The notes beneath the pieces were generated by a model. The model was not told the origin of the DNA and made no database searches. It worked only from the letters and a program-made list of their open reading frames with translations. From Sphingomonas sp. AP4-R1 (GTDB taxonomy: Bacteria > Pseudomonadota > Alphaproteobacteria > Sphingomonadales > Sphingomonadaceae), in NCBI RefSeq assembly GCF_013113735.1, contig NZ_CP053346.1, positions 1,440,001-1,504,000 on the forward strand: 64,000 nucleotides of DNA, read 5' to 3'. A program made the position numbers and the translations under genes. Positions 35,308-43,976 of the stretch are shown piece after piece; within the stretch, counting starts at the first letter, position 1, and each line of letters starts with the position of its first letter.

Positions 35308-36244
35308 GGAGCCCCCCTGAGCTGGTCGTAGGGACCGCAGTCGGCGAGCGGCGGGTATTTCAATTCCAGATCCTCCGAAGTGACGATGGTTAGCGGTCGG
35401 GGCGGCTCGCGCCGGCGCGCCAGCATGTTGAGGGTGACGTCGCCGCTGACTGTGCCTGCAGCGAGCGCCTCGCGCACAGCGGCCTCGGCCCGTTGTCTGT
35501 ACCTGGCCTGGTTTTCGACCTGATTCTTCTCCCAGCCTGCCGCCGGCGAGCAGGCGGTCGGCTCGACCATGTAGTGCGCCGTCATGACGAGGAAGCGGCG
35601 GTTGAAGACCCGCTCCTTGCCGGTGAACACCGTTGTCACCGCCGATTCATGTTGTCGTAGATGCCGCGTGTCGGCACGCCGCCGAAGAAAGCGAAGGCCC
35701 GCGCATGAGCGCCGAACACCCTCTCCTGCGTCTCGAGCGGATAGACCCGCACAATAGATGGCCCGCGACGCACAGAGTCGGACATGCGCCACCTTTCACC
35801 CGCATCGGCGAGCCGGCGATCTCAACGTCCTCGTGGCTCCAGTCGAACTGGTAGGCTTCGCCCGGACGGAACGTCAGCGGGATGAAGGCCGGCGCATCGA
35901 CCGTATTCCGGCGACGCTCCTGCCGCCACCGCGCCGCATTGCGCCGGCCCGCGTCATATGCCCCCTCGTATCCCCTCGCGCAGCAGCAGGTCATGGATGC
36001 TGCTCATGCGCAGCTTTTCGCGCCGGGGTCGTGCCTCGTCTTCCTCCAGGAGCATGTCCAGTCGCTCCTGGAACGGCCCGATGCGCGGTAGCGGCTGCAC
36101 GGTACGTCGATAGGAAAAGTCTGTCTCCGGTGCGCGGATCGCCTTGCGCACCACCTTGCGAGACAAAGTTCGGTCTCGCGCTATCTCAATGGCTTCCCCG
36201 GCCGCATGCTCGCGCCGGACCTTCATCGTCTCCAACACCAACAT
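35289..36244 (-). pseudogene. istA (IS21 transposase), frameshifted
   Basis: N-terminus MLVLETMKVRREHAAGEAIE with HTH RTLSRKVVRKAIRAPE (36244-35955); middle TFRPGEAYQFDWSHEDVEIA (integrase Asp, about 35830-35890); C-terminal part KERVFNRRFLVMTAHYMVEP then GWEKNQVENQ with the catalytic Glu (about 35510-35620). At least two frameshifts separate these parts. It overlaps the istB start region as usual in IS21 elements. Confidence 0.75.
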
Positions 36245-36326
36245 CCCGATCTCGCCGCCCGACTTCCGCCAAGCGCGCGTACCTAGGCCACCGGGATGAC
36301 GGGTCCCTTTTCCACGCTGATCCACA

Positions 36327-36356
36327 GCATCCGCCGGGGGTAACCCCGGCGGATGC
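36327..36356. other. Perfect 13-bp hairpin at the IS21 outer edge
   Basis: GCATCCGCCGGGG, loop GTAA, CCCCGGCGGATGC. It abuts the right terminal repeat. It may be part of the element, or a terminator or insertion target. From 36357 to 36531 I see only non-coding debris. Confidence 0.5.
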
Positions 36357-36531
36357 AAGCCGGAAGCTCGCATCACGTCCGAATGGAAAACCGGGGGAAC
36401 GTCGTACATCCAAAGCCGCGGGCCGCCTCACACCGGCACGGGTTAGCGGACTTCACTCCGTCGGGACCACGGAATGCGTTCGGCCGGCAGTCACGGGGGG
36501 CGCCATTGGCTTACGGCGTGCGCTTGTGCGC

Positions 36532-37644
36532 TCAATAAACGCTATTCCGCAGTCGGCTGATCGTAATCCCGCTCAGACCATATCCAAGATTGCGGGAGTC
36601 GCGATCGCTGGCGCGACGTACTGGGCTGCGTAACTCGATCAGCATGTGACGAAAGAGTTCAGCTTCGAATTCAACGCAATGGTTCACGAGCCTAAAGCGC
36701 CTTGGGCGGCCGTTCACGAGCACTTCCGTGACACGGCATCGATCTTCGATGGCAAATGGAATCTCAAGCCGGACCGCATATCGTCCTGGAGCGGGCAAAT
36801 CAGCGTAAACTGCAGCAGATGGTCCCAAGGACCATCGCCAGAGGTGTTTAGCCGACTCTTCGAGCCCGCCAATGGCGCGCAATCCTCGCAGGTCTTTAGC
36901 CGAGATCGTCCAAGATTCGGGCCAATCAGGAAGAGGTTCGTTGAACGGAGTGAACAGGTGTCCACAGACGGGCCGGAGATCGTCTGTGGAATATAGCGCC
37001 TGTGACGGTTTGATCTGTCGGGCGAGGCAGCCAATTTGATCGGGGTCCGGAACGGCGACCATCATTTCTTCGGTCCAACGTCCTGCATTGATCTTCAAGC
37101 CAAGATCCGTTGGTCTGAGAACATGATAAGTCAACGCCTCACGCAGGACTGTCAGGAGATCTCTCGCGGACGAGCTTCCCTCTGATAACCGGAATACAAT
37201 AGCGGGACGTTGGCTCGCGATGGTTCTGAGCGAGGCTCGCACCACGCTTGCGCGTGCGCCGACGCCGCCGAAGATCATGATGCCAATCTTTCCCAGCGCT
37301 GGAGCCAAAGTGTCGAACTTGCGTCCGCGCAGGACCTGTTCGCCCGGTAGCGCGGCACGGGCAAGCGGATCGCGCTGTCGGACTTCATCAAAATCTTCCG
37401 CAGCAACGTAGCCAAGGTTGGCGATACCGTCTGTGCCGCGCTCGATCGAAAGATTCGCCAGTTCGAACTGGCGCGCATAAGCGAGTGGCGGCGCTGTGAG
37501 AATGCGCAAGTCACAGCCTGCCCAATCACGCGGTATGGCGCTCGCAAGTCGATCAATTTCAACGATCGCAGCGCCAGCTTTCAGGAAAAACGGAAGTTTT
37601 CCGAGGACCTCGTGCCAGTCTCCGCTGAAGAACAAGCTATTCAT
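36532..37644 (-). CDS. Unknown protein with C-terminal beta-rich GW module
   Basis: 370 residues, no signal peptide. Residues 1-240 are alpha/beta in character (FFLKAGAAIVEIDRLASAIP, IGIMIFGGVGARASVVRASL) with no family that I know. From about 250 comes the module LRAIGGLEESAKHLWRWSLG, then VTEVLVNGRPRRFRL, matching the other copies in this locus. The start MNSLFFSG at 37644 is one base after the upstream gene's stop, so the two are coupled. A part in glycan recognition or modification is likely from place. Confidence 0.6.
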   Translation of the reverse strand: MNSLFFSGDWHEVLGKLPFFLKAGAAIVEIDRLASAIPRDWAGCDLRILTAPPLAYARQFELANLSIERGTDGIANLGYVAAEDFDEVRQRDPLARAALPGEQVLRGRKFDTLAPALGKIGIMIFGGVGARASVVRASLRTIASQRPAIVFRLSEGSSSARDLLTVLREALTYHVLRPTDLGLKINAGRWTEEMMVAVPDPDQIGCLARQIKPSQALYSTDDLRPVCGHLFTPFNEPLPDWPESWTISAKDLRGLRAIGGLEESAKHLWRWSLGPSAAVYADLPAPGRYAVRLEIPFAIEDRCRVTEVLVNGRPRRFRLVNHCVEFEAELFRHMLIELRSPVRRASDRDSRNLGYGLSGITISRLRNSVY

Positions 37645-37645
37645 A

Positions 37646-39505
37646 TCATTCGTTGATCCGTATGGCGGATCCATCCCACGTTACAAGGCTTCGCAGCGTA
37701 GCGACAAAGGCAAACTCCGTACCAGCATCGCTAATTGCTCCGTTGATTGAGATTTCTTGGAATGCACTAATTTGCCGCTGAATGATCAAGCCGACCTCCT
37801 CGCATAAAGTAGAAATGCGGCTTCGCTTCACGGCGAGATTCAGTGGTGGTGCCTCGTCATCGCCGTCAAATAATTCGGAAATGTGTGCGAAGTATTTTCC
37901 GTGTCTATCAATAATATTGAAAATAAGAATGCCGCCTAACTGCAAGCGTGAGACGGTGCGGTAGAGGAATTCCCCCGGCTGATCGACAAAGTCTTCCGCT
38001 TCGCAGGTCGCCAGGATCGTCCCGGCGGTGCGTCCAGCGCCCGAATCTGCGGCGCTGATCACATCGCTCCAGCCAAACGCATCCTTGGCCAGCTGCGCAG
38101 CGAAACCGTCCGAGGTCATCAAAACATCAGACTTTCTTCCAACCGGTAGCAGGAGTTCGCGCCACCACATGGAAGCAGGACGTAGCGGACATTGACGTGA
38201 CAATGCTGTCGCCTTCGCCTCGACGTCCTTTCGCACGCTCGGCGCCAGAAATCTCCGTACTTGTCGATACGAGGGGACCTGCACCGTCACGATGTCGAAA
38301 AGGCAATCTTCAATCGCGTCGATATATCGAGTGACGAACTGCTCAGTCCGGAGATTGCTTTCGGCGTAATGACGCGCGTTGCTTTCCAAAGTTTCTCTGT
38401 AGCAATCGTTGCTTACGAGCGGCAGCAAGCGGTACGCCAGTCCATCTGGCGTCATTTCTTGTACGCCAACTTTAACCACGCACTCATCCGGCAGCTCCGA
38501 AAAGGTTCCGATATCCGTCACGACAGTGCAGCAACCCACCCCGAGCCCATTTGCGAGAGATCCGGAGGACTCGCCAAGCGTCGGGTAACGAAGATTGACG
38601 AGAATATCGCACGCGGCGAGATAGTCTATCATCTGTCCGTCTGGCACGTAGCCTTGGATCAGGACCCGGCCGTGGAGGCCCAGTCGCTGGATTTCTGCTG
38701 CCAGGTCGATTTCCTCGGCATTCTGCTCGCCCGCCACCACCAAAATAACAGGCTTCTCTCGCTCCGGAATGAGTTTGAGAGCCTTGAGCGTAAGGTCGAC
38801 GCGTTTTGCCCGGGTGACGAACCCCAGCGAAAGAAGGATGATCGCATCCTGGCGTAACCCGAGCGAGTGCCTGGCCGCCCGCCTGCGATCTTGCCGGGAC
38901 CCTCTGAGCGCATCTATGCGCTCCTGATAATGATGCGGGATGACGTGGATAGGGCGCTCGTAGCCTGCAGCCGTTGCGCGCAGGAAGCCAGTGAACGAGT
39001 GAGTCACTATGCCTTTGGCGCGCCGCACCAGAAGGGGGAGAAGCCCGAGCTCAGAATGAACGACGTGTGATTGTCGTTGCCAACGCGAGACATCTCGGGA
39101 AATCTCCAGGCCTTGCCGCCCGTAAGCCTCAAACATCAGTTCGGCATATGCCTCTCCGCCCGCCCCGCCCGGAAACGATGCGCCGACCATGTGCTGAATA
39201 GACAGGTCGTGAATAGTCACGAGGCCCGGTACGTTGCTGAGCGGCTTCAGGGCGTAGACGTGATCCAGATTGTTGCCGATCTGATAGGCGTGAGCGGCAG
39301 TTGCAAAGGATGATGTATGCTGATCGTATTCGAGTGCGGTGAGTGATGTGTAGCCGGGAGTGTGTAGTGGAGCCGTGTTCTCTGGCGTAACGACATAAAG
39401 ATCATATTGGCAGGCCAGGCTATCGACGAAACTGGCTGTATAATCGGCAATGCCGTTCTTCAACGGAGGCATCGGCGAAAACATGACGAGCGGACGTTTG
39501 GTCAT
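37646..39505 (-). CDS. GT4 glycosyltransferase fused to a methyltransferase-like domain
   Basis: 619 residues. Residues 1-400 are a GT4 enzyme: FSPMPPLKNGIADYTASFVD, LVTIHDLSIQHMV, ILLSLGFVTRAKRVDLTLKA, and LRYPTLGESSGSLANGLGVG in place of the classic E-x7-E. From about 450 a Rossmann-like segment resembles SAM methyltransferases (WSDVISAADSGAGR, GTILATCEAEDFVDQP, GGILIFNIIDRHGKYF), but the glycine motif is weak. The ATG overlaps the stop of the upstream glycosyltransferase (ATGA). A bifunctional sugar-adding and capping enzyme is possible. Confidence 0.75.
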   Translation of the reverse strand: MTKRPLVMFSPMPPLKNGIADYTASFVDSLACQYDLYVVTPENTAPLHTPGYTSLTALEYDQHTSSFATAAHAYQIGNNLDHVYALKPLSNVPGLVTIHDLSIQHMVGASFPGGAGGEAYAELMFEAYGRQGLEISRDVSRWQRQSHVVHSELGLLPLLVRRAKGIVTHSFTGFLRATAAGYERPIHVIPHHYQERIDALRGSRQDRRRAARHSLGLRQDAIILLSLGFVTRAKRVDLTLKALKLIPEREKPVILVVAGEQNAEEIDLAAEIQRLGLHGRVLIQGYVPDGQMIDYLAACDILVNLRYPTLGESSGSLANGLGVGCCTVVTDIGTFSELPDECVVKVGVQEMTPDGLAYRLLPLVSNDCYRETLESNARHYAESNLRTEQFVTRYIDAIEDCLFDIVTVQVPSYRQVRRFLAPSVRKDVEAKATALSRQCPLRPASMWWRELLLPVGRKSDVLMTSDGFAAQLAKDAFGWSDVISAADSGAGRTAGTILATCEAEDFVDQPGEFLYRTVSRLQLGGILIFNIIDRHGKYFAHISELFDGDDEAPPLNLAVKRSRISTLCEEVGLIIQRQISAFQEISINGAISDAGTEFAFVATLRSLVTWDGSAIRINE

Positions 39506-40650
39506 GCTGCCGTCTTCTCCCTAGTTTTATGCGATCTTGCCATTGAGAGAAGTCTATCGAATTCCGCTATCTGATTTGAAGTATAGGCGTCGAATATAAC
39601 TGCTGATTCATGTCTCATTTTCGCGAGAGAATTAGGTTCATTGATATATCGGTCAAGGTAATCCACTAATGCATAAGCATCAGCAGTATCGTGGGCAGAA
39701 GATTCTGACGGAATGCCGCACATGCCTGCACGGGTGGTAACAAAGGGCATGCCATGCGACAGTGCCTCTACAGTCTTGATCTTCAGGCCTGTGCCACTGA
39801 CATTCGGATTTATAAGAAGGTCGACTTGGCGGTAAAGGTTCTGCCTGCTGAGAACGAACCCGATGGCTGTAAATCCCGCCTTGCCGTGCGGGATCCGGTG
39901 AGCGATTCGTCCAGCGATCAGAAAGCGAAGCTTTTCTAGGATAGTAGGGCGAGCTTCCACCGCTTCAATGAGATTCTCTAGTGATCGGCGGTTGCTAGGA
40001 TTGTCGCTGGCCATGTAGCCGGCGATGAACGGCGCGGCTGCACCATTGCGGGCCGGCAGGAAGTTTTGCGGCAGGATGTGTCCGATCGTTATAACAGGTC
40101 GGGCGGTTCGTTCTGCGAGAATTTTGGCCTCTTCATCCTGGATGGCGATCACGCAGTCGGCGCGGTCCAAGCCGCGACCTTCTTCTGCGGGAGAGCAATA
40201 GAACCAGGTCGGCGCTACGCCCTCGGCCTGCAAGACTTGATGGCGACCACCGAAAAGGTCGTGTGTGTCGATTGCGCAGAAGGTCTGCCGGCGTATCACC
40301 GTGGCGGCCAGCGACGCCCATATATAATTGACGATACAAATATCGAAGGTCCATAATTCCTGGAGATTTACAAGATAGGCCGCGAGCTCTTCCCCGCAGT
40401 AATCATCCAGGCCGAAACCATCTGCTCGCGTTTGTCGCTTGTCCGTGCGTGGTTGCACGTAATGAAAACTGTCCCAGCGACGCATCATTGCGGTTCGCTG
40501 ATGCTCTGTGAGTCCTTCCATGCCGTAATAAACGAAATGTACTTGATAGCCTCGGTATTGAAGCATTTCACAAAAGCGGCCGATCCGGGCGGCATTGCCC
40601 TGATCGATCGGGTCAGACGGTATCGGCGATACAATCAGAGCGTGCATCAT
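39502..40650 (-). CDS. Glycosyltransferase, GT4-like
   Basis: 382 residues. N-terminal IVSPIPSDPIDQGNAARIGR with HFVYYGMEGL is a common start in this group. FCAIDTHDLFGGRHQVLQAE, IAIQDEEAKILAERT and the C-terminal VDLLINPNVSGTGLKIKTVE with ALSHGMPFVTT show a GT-B donor domain of the TPR/GT4 'GTGLK' type. Two adjacent ATGs (40650, 40647). It overlaps the following gene by four bases. Sugar unknown. Confidence 0.8.
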   Translation of the reverse strand: MMHALIVSPIPSDPIDQGNAARIGRFCEMLQYRGYQVHFVYYGMEGLTEHQRTAMMRRWDSFHYVQPRTDKRQTRADGFGLDDYCGEELAAYLVNLQELWTFDICIVNYIWASLAATVIRRQTFCAIDTHDLFGGRHQVLQAEGVAPTWFYCSPAEEGRGLDRADCVIAIQDEEAKILAERTARPVITIGHILPQNFLPARNGAAAPFIAGYMASDNPSNRRSLENLIEAVEARPTILEKLRFLIAGRIAHRIPHGKAGFTAIGFVLSRQNLYRQVDLLINPNVSGTGLKIKTVEALSHGMPFVTTRAGMCGIPSESSAHDTADAYALVDYLDRYINEPNSLAKMRHESAVIFDAYTSNQIAEFDRLLSMARSHKTREKTAA

Positions 40651-40678
40651 GCTGCTGTCCGAATTCCAGCGCTACTGG

Positions 40679-42334
40679 TTAACCGAGAACTTCGATATGG
40701 GAGACGGCAAGGCTGAGAAGCCGCGCGTCGCCATTTCGCGGATGATGCGCTTCTGTGGAAAAGGCCAGTACAGCAACGCCATCTCGCACGTTGCCAAGGC
40801 TAAGCTCCACGTGCCATCCGCTTTCATTGGCAATAACCGGGCCAGTCTGGGCGTCTGCACCGATTACCGTGATTTCCAGCAACTTTGCGGCACTGGGTTT
40901 CAGCATCATCGGGCCGCCGACGCGGATCCGAGCTCTCTGTCGGGTCCCGACGAACACCGATGCCAGTCCGAAGCCTGACATCCACCGGAAACGCTCGCCA
41001 GCTGCCGTTTCCTCCGGATCGTAAAAGCCCGAAAGGCACTGCGCATCGCTCAACGCCTCGTCCGCGTGTCGTAATGCTGCTGCGGAAATAATGTCGATAC
41101 GGCTGATTGACAGCGATATGGCGTTTCGTCGCGCCGTTGTATCGACGTCAGTGGACTCTGAGCGGATCCTGAGGTCCAGCGCACCACCCGGCCGCATAGA
41201 AGCCCTGTTCACAGTGCCGATCAATTTCCAGGTGTCTGTCGAGGAGTCGTCAATTCGTGTGAGCGAAACAAGGTTCCCATTTACTTCGACTGAAGCCGAC
41301 TCTAGTGCCTCTGGGGTGCTGCTTCCTGCGCCGTGTACAATCAGGACCGCATCATCTCTGTCCGAAAGTTGGAGCGCCAAATGGGCGCTTCGTCCCAGCC
41401 AGCGTCCACCGGTGGAGTTGGGGAAGTTATCGCTCCAGCCGAAGCCTATGAACGGTTCGCCGGGCAGAAACGTTGCGGTCAAAGGCAGCGGAGGGCCGAT
41501 CCGCTCAAACCCGTTATCGGGAAGCATGCGCCACATCGCAGCGAGCTGTCTCTCTAGGCTGGCCCTTTGCAGTCCGACGATCGCGTCGATGCGGGGTATG
41601 ATGACGCTCTGCAATTGATCGGCAAGCTGATCGACGATCTTTGTTTGCATCGTATCGACATCGTCAGTTAGCTTCGCCGCAAGGCGCTCAAGGCTGCCCA
41701 GCCTGTGTGCAAGATCATGGCCCGACAAAACGGAAATGACGAACGGGCTTCCCTCGAGATGGGGGCCATCCTCGACTCGAATTGAAATGGAGTGGGGCGT
41801 TCCGTCGAGAACGTCTGCAGGAATCTGTAGCTTTAGAGGGATGGATGTGATCAGACCGTCAGACTGCGGAATATCTTTGTGGAAAATCTGAGAACCGATG
41901 AGCCGATCACCACAATACGCGACGACTTTTAGGGGCAAAGCGTCGGGATTCACGTGGTTCAGCGTTCCGACTATTTCGCCAGCGCGCATAGCGACGGCTC
42001 CGTCGGCAAGAGTGAACGCGCGGACCACCTGCTCTTCCGTGGTATAAAGAAGCTCAGCTTCCGCTGGCTCAGAAATGCCCTTAACGCGGACACGTAGCGA
42101 GACTGGTGCCTCCAGCAATAGGGTTGCTGGAACCCGCATCGCAAAGTTAAGCCTATCAAGCTCCCGCGCCGGGGCTGGAGATGTGGATCCTAAGATCAGG
42201 CCATTGGCGGATACCTCGACGTCGAAGCCCGCCAGTTCGCTGCAAATACTTCCGTAAACGACGCCTCGCAAGGCGTGGTCTAGCGAAATTCTGCCCTGAG
42301 TTGGTCCACCCCCGGACTCCGTCAACCCAACCAT
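40679..42334 (-). CDS. Large beta-rich, coiled-coil protein with two GW modules
   Basis: 551 residues, no signal peptide, no catalytic motif that I recognise. Residues 1-210 look like two beta-sandwich repeats (FDVEVSANGLILGSTSP, FAMRVPATLLLEAPVSLRVR); 215-285 form a coiled coil (LERLAAKLTDDVDTMQTKI); then two copies of the locus module, FIGFGWSDNFPNSTGGRWLG with ASVEVNGNLVSL, and GFYDPEETAAGERFRWMSGF. It resembles a binding or scaffold protein for glycans. ATG at 42334 was preferred to the TTG at 42346, as a G-rich SD precedes it. Confidence 0.6.
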   Translation of the reverse strand: MVGLTESGGGPTQGRISLDHALRGVVYGSICSELAGFDVEVSANGLILGSTSPAPARELDRLNFAMRVPATLLLEAPVSLRVRVKGISEPAEAELLYTTEEQVVRAFTLADGAVAMRAGEIVGTLNHVNPDALPLKVVAYCGDRLIGSQIFHKDIPQSDGLITSIPLKLQIPADVLDGTPHSISIRVEDGPHLEGSPFVISVLSGHDLAHRLGSLERLAAKLTDDVDTMQTKIVDQLADQLQSVIIPRIDAIVGLQRASLERQLAAMWRMLPDNGFERIGPPLPLTATFLPGEPFIGFGWSDNFPNSTGGRWLGRSAHLALQLSDRDDAVLIVHGAGSSTPEALESASVEVNGNLVSLTRIDDSSTDTWKLIGTVNRASMRPGGALDLRIRSESTDVDTTARRNAISLSISRIDIISAAALRHADEALSDAQCLSGFYDPEETAAGERFRWMSGFGLASVFVGTRQRARIRVGGPMMLKPSAAKLLEITVIGADAQTGPVIANESGWHVELSLGNVRDGVAVLAFSTEAHHPRNGDARLLSLAVSHIEVLG

Positions 42335-42352
42335 CTTGTCCCCCAAATTTTT

Positions 42353-42958
42353 TCAGTTTTGCTGCAATCGCTTCAGCGCAACGCACGCCATGCCGCCATG
42401 CCAATGCTGCGAGCGATAGACCTTCATCGCATCGAAGCGATGTTCCTCGAAGAATGCCATGTTGAACCGATGAACGTGTCCTTCCGTCAGATCGACCTCG
42501 GCGAACGGGCATGCGATCACAACATAGCGGGTCGCTACAGTCTCGAGACTTGCCAAGAATGAGGACGGATCGTCGACATGCTCGATCGTGTGGCTGGAAA
42601 GGACGATGTCCCACGACCTGACATTGGCCAGGGCGTTGACGTCAACCGCAAGGCATTCGATGTCCTGATACTCATTCGAGGCTTGCGCGATCGCAGTCGC
42701 GTCCAAATCAAGTGCCGTCACTTGATGTAGTTTTAGGCGGGCGAATGAGCGAGGATGATGGATCGCGCGCAAGAGTGCGGTTCCTGCTGCCGTGCGCGCG
42801 CCAACATCCAGAAGGGAATGTGATAAATATCCCGGTATATTGTCACCCAGAAAGTTGCTGATGTCGCTGTAAAAAGATAGAGACTGGCTATCGCACTTGA
42901 TTCTCATGTCCAGCTCTGGAGGAAGGTCGTCTTTGTGTTTTTGGAAGATATAAGTCAT
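42353..42958 (-). CDS. Class I SAM-dependent methyltransferase
   Basis: 201 residues. HSLLDVGARTAAGTALLRAI is motif I with an altered glycine pattern (DVGARTAAG), VTALDLDATAIAQA motif II, and WDIVLSSHTIEHVDDPSSFL the methyltransferase_11 signature. It would methylate a small molecule or glycan end. Its ATG overlaps the stop of the WcbI-like gene upstream (ATGA), tying it to capsule work. Confidence 0.8.
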   Translation of the reverse strand: MTYIFQKHKDDLPPELDMRIKCDSQSLSFYSDISNFLGDNIPGYLSHSLLDVGARTAAGTALLRAIHHPRSFARLKLHQVTALDLDATAIAQASNEYQDIECLAVDVNALANVRSWDIVLSSHTIEHVDDPSSFLASLETVATRYVVIACPFAEVDLTEGHVHRFNMAFFEEHRFDAMKVYRSQHWHGGMACVALKRLQQN

Positions 42959-43812
42959 TGAATCTCTCTCAAGAGGGGAGTTGAACTATAGAAGTGGTAG
43001 AAAGACTCCACAACTTCTCGCAGTCCTTCAAAGACTTTTGTTGTAACTTGATTGAGGGGGGTTTGTAGGGATAATCTGCTCAAACCTACAAAGGAGCCTT
43101 CGGCAAGGCTTCCGAGCCCATAGCCCACCCTGACCGAGGTATAGATTGGTATGTTTACGCGCGACAGTGAGTAAGGGTGAAGGCTGCGCTGTTCCATTGC
43201 GCCGCCCATCGCTTCAGCCATCCGCTTGGCCATCTCGAACAGCAAATAGTTCGAAGGATGATTGACTGTGTAGAATAGCTTTCGCAGAGAGAGGTTGTTG
43301 TCAATAAAATCCGATATTTTTAGATCTGTGTCGCCTTCTCGCGCTCTTAGTTCTGCTAGGGATTGCTCGATCGGGTCAGGGTAGGCGTCCGAGAAATGCT
43401 CGAGAGAGTAGCGGGCGAGGCATTCTTCTACGCCCAGGCCTTGAATATAGGACCGATAAATCATCATCGGGTGATAATCGTCCAACGGCCCGACCAGCTT
43501 TCCGATGTCGTCAAGGTAGATATACTCTATGTCGGGAAAATATCCCGAAAAATATATATTTGGCCAAGATATAACGTTTGGAAACGCACTCTTCAGTTCA
43601 CCGGTCCGCACGAATTCTAGGGGGTAGTCATCGCGAATCCGCTGGGCAAATATGACGTCGGATGATGAGCACGCGTCCATAATCGCGGCGCGATCGCCAT
43701 CGGTCAGTTCGAAAACGGGCGGGAGCCGTCTTATTTCCCAATCACTGTGGATCGCGAAAATGGCTTCCAACGCCTGCGCCTGACAATTTCCGATGATCGA
43801 CGCAACTGGCAT
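42955..43812 (-). CDS. WcbI-family polysaccharide biosynthesis protein
   Basis: 285 residues. The opening VASIIGNCQAQALEAIFAIH is the WcbI signature, with the Cys in GNCQ, and VIFAQRIRDDYPLEF and SWPNIYFSGYFPD follow in family order. WcbI of Burkholderia capsules is thought to act as an acetyltransferase or related enzyme on the heptan capsule; the fold binds CoA. It is first in the minus-strand group 43812-36532 and divergent from the pyruvyltransferase-like gene across 164 bases that must hold both promoters. Confidence 0.8.
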   Translation of the reverse strand: MPVASIIGNCQAQALEAIFAIHSDWEIRRLPPVFELTDGDRAAIMDACSSSDVIFAQRIRDDYPLEFVRTGELKSAFPNVISWPNIYFSGYFPDIEYIYLDDIGKLVGPLDDYHPMMIYRSYIQGLGVEECLARYSLEHFSDAYPDPIEQSLAELRAREGDTDLKISDFIDNNLSLRKLFYTVNHPSNYLLFEMAKRMAEAMGGAMEQRSLHPYSLSRVNIPIYTSVRVGYGLGSLAEGSFVGLSRLSLQTPLNQVTTKVFEGLREVVESFYHFYSSTPLLREIQ

Positions 43813-43976
43813 GTCCTTAGGCCTGCTTTACCCCTATATCGCATCACGGCGTTGGACCAAGGCCGTCCTACGCTGCGTCGTCGCGTGGCAGATACGCGAG
43901 CGTTGTCGGTTGGGCAACCGGCGTCTCGACGGGGATGGGGTAGCTACGTCGGCGGCTTTGCGCGATATGTCACCGC

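Larger units (their letters stand above)
34599..36326 (-). mobile_element. Degenerate IS21-family element
   Basis: Terminal inverted repeats align imperfectly: left ATCAATCGGCGTCCAAAATG(GACCCC) from 34599, right (read inward) TGTGGATCAGCGTGGAAAAG(GGACCC) from 36326. Inside, on the minus strand, lie istA and istB in the usual order, both broken. The left end cuts an IS3 OrfB just after its STDFV motif, so this element came in later. Confidence 0.75.
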
